NCBI RefSeq assembly: GCF_029227915.1
Contig: NC_079881.1
Location: 14,113,501-14,177,500, forward strand
DNA length: 64,000 nucleotides
Direction: 5' to 3'
Source: Hydractinia symbiolongicarpus
Taxonomy: Eukaryota; Cnidaria; Hydrozoa; Anthoathecata; Hydractiniidae
In this document: one piece after another, positions 25,101 through 37,100 of the stretch
Layout: the number at the start of each line of letters is the position of its first letter
Position numbering within the stretch: position 1 is the stretch's first letter
Position numbers and translations under genes: made by a program
The notes under the pieces: generated by a model
The model's input: the letters and a program-made list of their open reading frames with translations, nothing else
What the model was told of the DNA's origin: nothing
The model's database searches: none

Positions 25101-28100
25101 GGAAAGGAAATGATTTGGTTTGAAAACTATCTCTTTAACCGTAAACAGTGCGTATTCTACGACAGTCACCTCTCTGGGGACTATCCAGTCTTCAGAGGAG
25201 TTCCACAAGGATCAATTCTTGGACCAACGTTATTTTTATTTCACTTGGACGATATCGACACCTGTCTACGTCATTGTAGTATCCTCAAATACGCTGACGA
25301 TACCGTTTTATACGTTCATGGGAAAGATTCTGAATCTATTCAAAAAATGTTGAATATTAACATGCCTGAAATCTAGAATTGGCTGAGAAACAACGACTTG
25401 TCTCTAAACCTCAAAAAAGGCAAAACAGAAACAATGATATTTGGAACCCCAGCTTGTATTAAAAAGGCTGCACCACTAAAAGTAATAGTCAACGGATCCA
25501 GTCTAAACCAAACAACATCTTACAAGTTTTGGGAGTCAATCTTGATTCAACAATAACCTTAAACGAAGATTTTAACTCGAAATACAAAAAACTTAGTTCC
25601 CGATTACGACTGCTGTCAAAGGTACGTCCGAACTTGACTGTAGAAGCATCCAAAATGATTTACACAAGTATTGTTATTGAAAATATTATTTCGGTTTGTC
25701 TGTTCAGTATTCATATTACTGTGGAAAGTTTATCATTTCTTGAACATGATAGTTTAGTAGGCGACGTTTCGGGAGATCCTTCTCCCATCATCGGGCAAAG
25801 TAAAATGATGTTGAGCATGTATTTATATAATTGCAGAGGATCGAAATTCATAAAAATTAACCAATCAGAAAGTTGATACGAGATGCTGTTTATGTGCTTG
25901 TTACGTTCTACACTGTTGATGGCTTCTTTAATCTTTCTGGCCGTTGTTCTGGATTCTCTGTCAATGATTTTCTTCTCATCCCAATTAAACCGATGACTTC
26001 CAGCTGTGGTCCGCAATTTCGTTTTTCTTCACATCTCCCTTTCTCACTGCACGCATATGTTCTTGTACTCGTGGCTTAAACTTTCTTTTTGTTTCGCCTA
26101 TATACACTGCATCACAATCTTTACACGGGATTTCGTAAACAACATTGCTTTGTTTTTCCAGGTTTATTTTGTCTTTTGGTTTAGACAAAGTGCTTCTTAG
26201 GGTGTCTTTAGAGTTAAGAATACATTTGATCTTGTGTTGTCTTAAGACTCGACGAAGGATCTCGCTGGTACCTGGTACAAAGGGTAGGAATGCTGATGCG
26301 ATAATTTCCTCTGATGTTTCCTTGTTGTCTTCGTTGCATCCCAGGGTTTGGTAAACATTTAATATCCTATTTCTTTATTGTTATGAACTTTCTTCAGTTC
26401 GGTTCTCAAAGCAGTTCTCAGTTTTCTTAGATTCTACTTTCACGTATATCCATGTCATATGAAAAAGTTCGGACTTTCGTGTATGTCCATGTCATATGAA
26501 AAATTTCAGACTTTCGTAACAAGAATTAGCATATGCTCCAACCAGTATAAATTGACTTCCTTATGCACTTTTGGCTCTACGGCATAACAGACACCCTTGA
26601 AATTTACCAACATTGGAGCGTTTTGTAACATCTTCTTGACCATGTCTTTACACGTCACATTTTTCTGAAATTGATGGTAGTTGACCGAAATATTTGTTAC
26701 ATTTCACAAAAACCTCTCGTGTTTTTTTGTTCACTTCCACAACCCACCACAGTCACGAATATTGATATACTATACTATACTGTTATTTGTTTTTTCAGCA
26801 ATGGGTGACACAGCTACTTGTGGGTTACCCAGGCATTTCGTTGCTACAATCCTGGCCAAAATTGGTTGAGAAAAGGCCCAACACATCTGGATTTATTATC
26901 TTTTTTGTTTCTGTGGTCCCATATGTAGAGATTCTCTGTTTTGTTGATATAAACTAGCCAGCAAAATTATGGTATGTGTATACTAAAACAGTGCAGGCTT
27001 TCACTTATAGAATACTAGCTAGTTTCCAGTCCACCTTTTCCTCCATTTCAATGTTGAAGTCATTGTCACAATTTGGAAAATACAGCTGGCCACTTAACCC
27101 AAAGCCAGCCATTGTCTTCAACATTTAAATGGGGGGAGAGGGGGGCTTGCATTTTTGTTTATCTTTTAAACTTTTTTGCATTGGAAATTTTATCAACAAT
27201 TTTGGCCAGGATTGTAGCATCGAAATCCCTGGGTAACCCACAAGTAGGTGTGTCACCCATTGCTGAAAAAACAAATAACATCATACCAAACTGAGTAAAA
27301 ACTCCAAAAGGATAGGAATAAATAAGGATAGCTATAGCTAGCTTTAGCTAGCTAACTGGCTTCAGCAGGATACTGCCTCAAAATCGATGTTCTTGGCCGT
27401 AATCTCAAAATTGGTTTGTTTAAGTTTTATACATGGCTAGAAAACGTGATGATATACTCATCTTAATATGTGAAAACGTACAAAAAATTACTATTCCTAT
27501 ATATACAAAGTATATAAAAGAGAAAACTGTCATTAAATGAATGTTGGGATATTGATGTACAAAACGTTCTAATAATTATTACATCTTTAAGGGAAGACCA
27601 GCGCAATGAGGGATTCAAGATAGCAAAGCAAATGAAGAAGACTAATCAAGATGTTGTAGGTGAGAATTGTATACGAATGATGGTGTTTTGGCTAGCACAG
27701 AGGAGGAGAAAAGGGTAGCTTGGAAGAATCATTATCAGAGGTTGCTTAACACTGAGTTTGATTGGGACGAGGATAATTTGTCTGATGATGATGTTGTAGA
27801 AGGGCCAGCTATGCAGATCAAGAAAGAATGGGTAGTGGAGGCTATTAGGAAATTGAAGATTGGCAAGGCTGCAGGAGTATCAGGTATTGTTGCAGAGATG
27901 GTAAAAGCATCTGGATATATTGGAGTTGAGCTTATTAGAAGTCTTGCTAACCAGATTATAAAGGATGGTGCTATTCCGAGTGAGTGGCAGTCGAGTGTAA
28001 TAGTGAATTGTTTCAATGGCAAGGGTGATGCATTAGAAAGGGGTAACTATAGAGGTCTGAAGTTGGTTGATCAAGTAATGAAAGTTATTGAAAGAGTGAT

Positions 28101-31100
28101 TGATAAGTTACTTAGAGAAAGAATTGATATAGATAAGATGCAATTTGGTTTTGTTCCAGGGCGTGGCACTACAGATGCAATATTTTTACTCAGACAGCTT
28201 CAGGAAAAGTATTTAGGAAAGAGAAAGAATCTCTATTTTGCCTTTGTAGATTTAGAGAACGCTTTTGATAGAGTGCCACGTAGAGTTATTTGGTGGGCTA
28301 TGAGAAAATTAGGTGTGGATGAGTGGCTAGTTACGATGGTACAGTCTATGTACAGCAATGCTAGAAGTTGTGTCAGGATTAACGATTCACTTAGTGATGA
28401 ATTTAGTGTAAATGTTGGTGTACATCAGGGTTCTGTACTTAGTCCCTTGTTGTTTATTCTAGTCTTAGAAGCGCTGTCGATAGAGTTCAGAACAGGTTGT
28501 CCATGAGAGTTATTGTATGCAGATGATTTGGTTCTCATAGCAGAGTCGATGGAAGAATTAGTTGAAAAGTTTGAGAAGTGGAAGAAAGGACTAGAAGAGA
28601 AAGGGCTAAAGGTAAACACAGCAAAGTCTAAAGTCATGATTAGTAGCATTGCAGCCAAGTATGACCTTGTAGTTGGAAAGTGGCCTTGTGGAGTTTGCAG
28701 GAAAGGGGTTGGTAGTAACTCAATTTTTTGTCAGACTTGGAAGCATTGGGTACATAAGAAGTGCAGTAGTATTAGTGGAAGGTTAAGAGCTGACATACAG
28801 TTTGTATGCAAGCGTTGCAAAGGTGAGATTATAGAGAATGAAGTATTTCCAGCTTTAATGATGTACAACAGTGGCTCATTAGAGATAGTTGAGAACTTCT
28901 GTTACTTAGGTGATATGTTGAGCAGTGAAGGGGGTGTTGGAAGAAGTGTTACTTGCAGGATAGGTTCTGCTTGGAAAAAGTTCAGAGGGTTACTTCCTTT
29001 GTTGACTAGCAGAGTCCTGTCAATTGAGGTAAAAGGTAGGTTGTATGAGGCCTGTGTAAGAAGTGTTATGTTGTACGGTAGTGAGACATGGGCAGTGAAG
29101 CAGGAAGATCTTGACCGTTTAAAGGAATGATATGAGAATGGTTAGGTGGATGTGTAACGCCAGTCTGAGAGACAGAAAGAGTTCGATGAGCTAAGAAGCA
29201 GGCTAAGTCTCCGTAGAATTAAAGATGTTATCCAGATAAGAAGATTGAACTGGCTGGGGCACTTGGAAAGAATGGAGGAGGATAATTGGGTAAGAAAGTG
29301 TAGAGACTTGATAGTTCCTGGGGCAAATCCCAGAGGCAGACCGAGAAAGACTTGGCAGGAGGTTATAAGGACAGACTTGATACAGAGGAAGTTGAGTTTA
29401 GATCTAACACAGTCTAGATCAGATTGGAAGAGGGTCATTAATATACCCCGTCCAACCCATGCTAGCATGGAAAACGGACGTTAAGCCGAGAATGATGAAT
29501 GATGATGATGATCTTCGTCACCAGACCAATATGGCCTTTGTAGCATGTTTCCGTTTCTAGTTCCGTTCTGCCATGATAGCTGTATACAACCAAAACAAAG
29601 TCCGTGATAATCAGGTTCTGCGGAAATTTTTTTCACGCAACTCTTTTGAACACACAATGGACTGCTATTGTTGAAGACACCGCTGGGGGACCCAGCGTCA
29701 AAACACTGTGTGACCTGGTGTTGAACGGCACATACTTAATAAAGCACTTAATCAAGCCGTAAACTGAACCATACATCTGGGTGGAGCGCTATTTAGTACA
29801 GGTATACAGTATGCTGTAAATTGAGTGAAGCGCACGCAACATCACATATACTGTTTCGGGTGTATTATTATTATTATTACTGACATTTTTACCTAGGATA
29901 GTCTCTTCAGTTCCTATTGATCCTATTCTCATGCTGAGCACTAAGCAGAAAGGATAGATTCACACTTTTATAGTCTCTTGCATGACTCAGCCAGGGTTTA
30001 CGCCTAAGACCACGCTCTACCACAAGCCTACCAGTCGGTAGCCTTTAAAAATATATCCTGCAACGATAGCTGAAATAGACCAGAGTTTACAAACTGTTGT
30101 TACCTTGTCATAGCAAAAACAATCAGTCAATATTGTTTTATTTTACAGAATAAGTTTCCGTGAAATCGTGACATCGGACTGAGTGCTCAGTACAGGTAAA
30201 CAGTGTTGTACATCCAAATAGACATAAGAGACTTTTCAAAAAAGCTTTATCACAATTTGGTTTAACTAAAACACAGAAAACAGACCGTCCAGCTAAAAAA
30301 TCACTCAGCCGGAATAAATTTTCATGACAATAAAAGGTATAGCTTCCTAACTGTTTTCGGGTTAACATCATCAAATTTTAAAAGAGAAAACAAAAAACTT
30401 TTGGAGAAATTGAGTGGCATATTTGGATTTATCAGCAAAAATTATACAAGATTTTGAATGCCATGTGTTCATTAGCATAGGATTTATTCTAATTTAAAGT
30501 TTTTAAATTTATAAGGGTTTGACCATAATATTCAACTGCAGTGAAACATTCTCATAGCAGTTGTGTGGTCATTTTCTTATGAAACATCAAATTTTTGGCT
30601 ACTAATACACGTTTCCCGAAATGCATGTTTTTTTTAAATTTAGAATTTTGATGTTTTAACTTTAGGATCATATTCAGCATCATTGAATTGGTGCGTGTAT
30701 AACTTTTTAACTTATCCGATTATGTGAAAATGCTGATTAGGTGGTAATGTTACGGTCAAAGTTTTCTTAAATTTTTTGACCTGTACTAATAAGGTTCTGT
30801 TTCAAGCAAAGGTCAATTAGTACAAAATTGAAAAACTATTTTAAGAGGTGGTTTGTTTGCTGTATGACTCAGATTTCACATTTTAACAAGTTTTGGTGAG
30901 GATTTCAAAAGTCACATTCATTTTGTTTGACAAAGTTAAGAAATAGCAGCAGAGCATCAAAGAAAACTAATCCGGGAAAGGTGTATAGAAGCAGTTGTAC
31001 TTAGTGTATATACGTGAAAATTTTATTTCCATAAATTTTGATGCTAAATTCTAATATATTGTTCATTTTTGTTGAAAATGATAAAAAATCTCAAGCGTGT

Positions 31101-34100
31101 TAACCTGAATCCGAGAAAATGAGATTAGTCTGGACCTATCCTAATTTTAATTGTTAACAAGAATTAACTAATTTTTTGAACTACTGGCTAGAAACGTTTA
31201 TCAGAAATATACTTGATTTATACAACTAAATTTTACTTTTTATGGCTTGCGATGAACGCATGCCTGAGGTATTTTTTGGATGTTCTTGGCATGTGACGAG
31301 GTTAAATTTTGCTTTGCAGAGGAGCTGCCTACTCTATCTTCAAGACACAGGAACAGCAAAAAAAATTTATTGAGTGACGTTGATCTCCAGAGTGTTGTGT
31401 CAGAATGTAATGTCATTTCTTATTGTGAGTGATTAGTGAAGCATCGGCCTTTTGCTATAGAAACAGACAAAATGTTATTATTGTTTATAAAATAGTTTGG
31501 AGAGTAAAAATCATCTTACCTTCAGATTTTAAGACGGAAAATTTTTTAAAGTTCTTAAGTTCACAAGGGTAGTCACCAAAAGCAACAAAGGAATAATCGG
31601 TTCACTACTAGTAAACAAATTTAGACAGTTTTTCTGTACTATGCAATTAGTTTTAGTGATAGCTTCATATACACCTGTGTAACTTATTAATATTGAGCTT
31701 AAAATGTTTCCAGCTGAGCTTATCATCTATGATGTAATAAGATAGTAAGCATAAATTAATATTCGAAATATCTTGCGAACTTACATAATAACAAATTTGA
31801 AGCAGTGTGGACTTATGCTCTCGATGATATCTTGGCATGTGTAAAGTTTTGTAATTTAAGAATGATCTCATCTTTAATTATGACATCATAAGATCATGGA
31901 TTTTAAATACTCAAAATTTTAAATAACTTCAGAACGAAATTTCAAAGGACTTGATAAACTACTTTTTATCCCCCACAACATATAAAACTATCATTTTTAA
32001 TGCAGGAACGCCTTTAAAGAAAGAGGTTATAGATCCTTCATTATTATACCTGTTACTATCTACTTTTACTAGGTTGCCAGAGGAAGTTTAGCTTAGAGTG
32101 TGACAGCCAGTATTTGTTAGGCCACGTGTTGCATGTTTTCTTCAATACGTTGTGTCCATAGGAAAACGTAGTTTTTACTATGAAACTACTTGTAAACTAA
32201 AAAAAGATGTTTTATAATGTTTTAATGTGGAATATTTGTTTGACATATATTTCTCACGTTCTTAACTGTTGTATTCAAAAATCTAAACTTCTAAAATCCG
32301 AAGTGGTGATGTTACAACGTGATACGGATCTATGTTAATAAATGTTTAAAATGTTTTTTTGTAAAAAATCTCTGGGATACTAGCTAGTAGTTTTCTCTTA
32401 CATATGTCAAATAATGTGATATCCTTCAAGTGTTTCTTTAAGAAGTACCTTAAATAACTTTCTATTAATTTTCTTATTCTTTTCTTATTCTCTTAGTTTA
32501 AAGGAGCAATTAAGTACTTCTTGGTATTGACATAAAATTAAATAATGTGTTTAACATTTCAAATTTTTGGACTTTAAAAAAACGTGTATTAATTTCTTTA
32601 ACCTCCATAAGAAAGGTAAAATAAAACAAATAAACAAACAAATAAAACGCTCCTGTTGGATATTTGACTTTCACAAGTCCCTAGAGTCCCTACATAACGC
32701 CATACAATTATTGCGTCTGTCTTAGAAATAGTTTAAGAATTGATGTATCCTGTCTCATGTCATTTACTAAACGAAGCATTTGCAAATTCGAGTAAAAGTG
32801 TCAAACATTTCCCTTGCATTTACGTTTTTAACATAATATTAAGAACCCTGAATCTATGTAAGTATGACCTATTTTAACAGGCAAAAGATTAAACAACAAA
32901 TTCAAAAGATTTTAAATGAACCTGGTGTTACCAAGTCGTGTTTGTTGGAGGGTAAGTATTGCATATATTTTTTTATTATTTGTAAAAATCAAGCAATAGT
33001 TCTTAAAAATATATTAAGGTTCAAAATTTCAACAAAATTATGTTGCAATGTACGATTTGTCAGATGTATTTTAACGAATATTAAAAAGTAAAAATTGATA
33101 AAATATTGCCTGCTGCTACTATATTTCTTTGCATAAGAGTAAACTTCGCATACCCTTTTATATTATTTTTTGTCAATTTCTCAAAAAATAGTTATCGGAC
33201 AACTTTCTATTCACAAAAAATCGCGGAAGTCAATACACATGAAATTTGGATGTATTTCCTTTTTGAAAAAAATCATCTACACTATTTTTTTCACGATCTT
33301 AAGCACAAATTTAATTTGGTGATGGAGCAAAATGATTTTCTTGGCATTGATTTAATTCGACGGTGGAGGACAAAAAAACCAATTTTGCGTAAATATTATT
33401 TGGTACAGAGCATTGTGAATAAAGATTCTACGTGTATGAAGCTTCATGCGCCCTACATTGCGTGGTCTGACATGCAAAGAGTATGCAAAACATTTGCACT
33501 TGAATAGTTTTATTATTGGTGCGGACTTAATTTGGTGATATCAAGCTGAAAAAGCGCCAATATCGCAAAAGCTGTACAAATAATAGGCAGATAATAGGCA
33601 TGTCGGTTGCCAGTTTAACATTCATTATTTATTTCTTGTGTTTACAGGAAAATGTCATTAAATTACTTTTTTTGTTTGAAAATTGCCATATGTAATTTTT
33701 GCAAAATATTAGGATTAGTATTTAAAAAAAATAATGGTTCCTTTAATAAGGTACATACAAATAAACATTGTTTAAAAGTAGTGCTACTATTGAGCTCAAC
33801 TAGAACATTTAGTAATCGAAGAAACAACAAATGATATATGCACCGTAAATTCTGCTATTGATCCATATACAAAAGATTCAAAGGATGAAGTTAAAGGTGT
33901 TACCGTAAAGTGCACTGTCGGTGATCAATTAACTGACGCAGTTTATGAATGCACCAAGAAAAAGAAAAAATGCGAAGCAGAGGTGACTTTTATTTTACTT
34001 TTAAAACTATTTTTTAACCGAACATTGGTGTTTTTGTGCCTTAAATATCACTTTCAATACACATCTAAACAATTTAAAAAATTAATGATTTGAAAGTATT

Positions 34101-37100
34101 CTATATTTATGCTGTTATCATTTTCCATTATATTTAGGAGATCACTACGAATTTGCCAGAATTGAAAGAAGCAGTTAAAGTCTTTGCACTATGGGAGGGT
34201 TGCTATTACTCTGGTACTCTCAAGAAAATTTCTTCTAATTCGAGGTTTGTATTCTTGTAACAAAATTATTTTAGATCAAAAGGTTTACACTTAAACGATA
34301 ATCTATAAATGCAGGAATTAAGTTCCACTTAGAAAAAACTTTACCCTAAGGAAATAATTTTGTTCAGAATTTATCTTTACGATAAAAAAGCCTGAAATAA
34401 ATTTTTCCAGAATATATTTTTTCCGATTGGAAGGATTGCTATGACAATGCAATCGGCATTTTCTGATTAAGAGCAAGTTTGCCAAGAAGGGGCCAAAATC
34501 GCAAAAATAAGTTTTGCAAAAGCTTCTCCCCAAGGAGTTGAATTTGTGAGAGGTTCTGGTTGCATAGCAACGCCAGTCAAAATTAAGAATAAAAATTATA
34601 TTTGCTAAACATTTTTACTTTAGTTGAAAGTAATTTCACTTCCCGGCAAAAAGTCAGGGCATTCGTTAAATTACATTGTACCTTGTAATGCAATCATCTG
34701 ATTATCTTGTTGTCATTGTGGATACATGTAGCGTTAGATAAATAGATGTGGGATACCTGTTACTTTAGATAATGTCTATTTTATGTATCTTTTATGCGTG
34801 TAGTGTTACTGTTTTATTTGACGATGGGAAGTCTGCTACTATGCCACAAAAAGAGATTTTTACAAATGAAATATTTCCACATGGTCAAGCTGTTCGTGTG
34901 AAATCTGATGACAGTTTTTACGATGAAGCAACTGTAGTTTGTTCCTCAAGGTAACTTTGTCATCCTCAGTTGGTAATTAACATGCAGACCTACAAATGAA
35001 ATTTGATAATGAAATCTGTTTTGATTTAGGCGGACAGATCATATTTACTACACTGTCCAATTAGATAATGGAGAATACCGTCTCGTAGATAGATCATGTC
35101 TTTGCTTCACTGCCCAACAGCGTAAGGCCTTGCATGGTGCACCTGCAACATCATTTAAGGCCATGGTACGTGGCATACACGCTGTTAGCTAATTATGTGT
35201 CAGTTTTTCTATTGATAAGTAGTTTTCACGCTAATAAGGTAAAGATTGACATTGTTGCACTAGTCCTGTCATTTTTTAGTGTCCAAAATCAAGAAGAAGG
35301 AGAACTGAGCCTGCCTTACAATTGAGTAGCCTGGGTGAAAGTTCAGAACAGCTATTTCATGGAATTACATTTTTAATAACATCAGGTAAATTCATATTAA
35401 ACTGATTACACAATCAATTTGACTTTCTCGTTCAATATTAAGTACACACAGAATTGATTTCAAAGGAATTAAAATTAGAAAAATTTTACGTGTGATTTTA
35501 ATTATTTTTTTATTGCTACTGTATAATCATGCATCTGGAAAGGTATAGAAAACAAGGTTACCATACATGACGGATTAAGCGGCTGGGACACTTATTTAAA
35601 AAAATTATTTTGACACGGGGCGCTTAATTGGCAGGGGCGGTTAATTCAAGTGCGCTTATTAATTTTCAGAAAAGAATATTTTTTAAACGTCATTCTCATT
35701 TTTTTTAAAAATAAAAAATAGAATTACAAACAAAAAAGACATACAATACAATACCAATAGTAATAGTAATAATGTATTGTACGAAATTTCAATATCTTCA
35801 TCGTCGTTATCTTCGTCTATTGTGAGGAATTCAGGACCAGCATTTACCACATCAGCTTCATCAATTTCAAACGGATTGATGTCTTTTTCAGTCAAAATTG
35901 ATAGTTGACTTCTTCCCGCCTTGCTGATTTTAATTAAGGATACGGTAACCCCCTAGGGCACATACTCAGCATATTTAAAATATCTCCTCTGCTCGCTATA
36001 TTAACCCTGAAAGCCGAATAAATTATCTCTAGAATAACAACAGTTCATTTTTTTGAACATTCCCCTCAGTAAAATTTTTGTTCGTTAAAAAAAATATAAT
36101 TGCTCTAATTCAGGTCTAAAAAACTTGTTTTTTTATTCAAAACAACATGTGGTTCCAAAAATATAGTATAATTTGTGTTTCCAATAGCTGTTTTATGACT
36201 GATTTATCTATTTCTAAGCATGATAGAACTCGATATTTCCTCACTTTCTCCGTTAGAAAAAGCAAAGTTTTTTAGCCAAAGATATAATTATCGCAAGAAA
36301 CTTGTTTTCGTACAATTTTGACAAGATGGAGGGGAGTGTTCGACAAAAATATATGCCGTTACGACTGAAAATTTTATTTCGAGAAAACGCAAATCAAAGA
36401 CCTTTGGTTTTACCTGCAAGAATCGTGGTTTCACCCATTTAAACGTTATGAATAATTAATAACTCATGAGTATTTTATTTAAAATTAAAGGTAAAGTGTT
36501 TTCCCAGAACTATGGGTCTAGTTATTGTTAAACAGACAACAGAATGACCTAACATATCAGGATAAAACGAAAATAATAAATAAATAAATTAAAAAAGCAT
36601 AGATGTTAAATAATAATATATTTGTATAGATATAATGTGAATGTTTACTCTATGTTATATGTAGAGATGCAATTTTTTTTTCGTTCTGCATAACTCTCTT
36701 TAATTATTATACAGATTAAATATATTTGAGGAATTTTAAACTTTGAGCACACTATTGAAAACACTACAAGATAAAAAAGATTTTTTCTCATTTTATCCCT
36801 CTTAACAATAAATGTTTTTGAATCTTTTTTAAAAAATATCAGGAAAATATGCCAAAGAATCAAAATAAAAAAAAAATGACGCCGAAGGGGGTTACCGTAT
36901 CCTTAAGCTCATGATTAAAATCATGGATTACTTGTCAACATTTTAGCTATATAATGTTTCACTTTGCACATCTCCAATCCTATATCTCCAGCTTTGTATC
37001 TTTTAGCTATGTAATGTTTCACCTTGCACATTATTGTGCAATGCAAAAGTTTTATGAAAAATGTCACGAACTAAAAATCATGAACTACGAAATGTCATAT

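Larger units (their letters stand above)
20019..31319 (+). other. Large TP53BP1-like intron(s), transposon-filled
   Basis: Up to 11.3 kb. Contains decayed transposon coding fragments (22.0-22.9 and 23.6-23.9 kb), a CR1/L2-like LINE with a nested Penelope fragment (24.36-26.4 kb), an inverted-repeat element (26.78-27.28 kb) and an RTE-like LINE (27.59-29.51 kb). 20.0-21.9 kb and 29.5-31.3 kb hold nothing I recognise. At least one small host exon may be hidden here, because the reading phases on either side (2 leftover bases before, 1 needed after) do not join directly. Confidence 0.5.

Noticed and set aside
32006-32073. Possible exon (acceptor GCAG, donor TAG|GTTGCC)
   Set aside because: It chains in phase with the next exon, but joining to 31424 creates a TGA at the junction, and the donor is weak. 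Left out.
33106-33507. 133-residue open frame between TP53BP1-like exons
   Set aside because: It lies wholly within a GT-AG intron whose flanking exons join in phase. The peptide is Phe/Lys/Asn-rich with no family motif.
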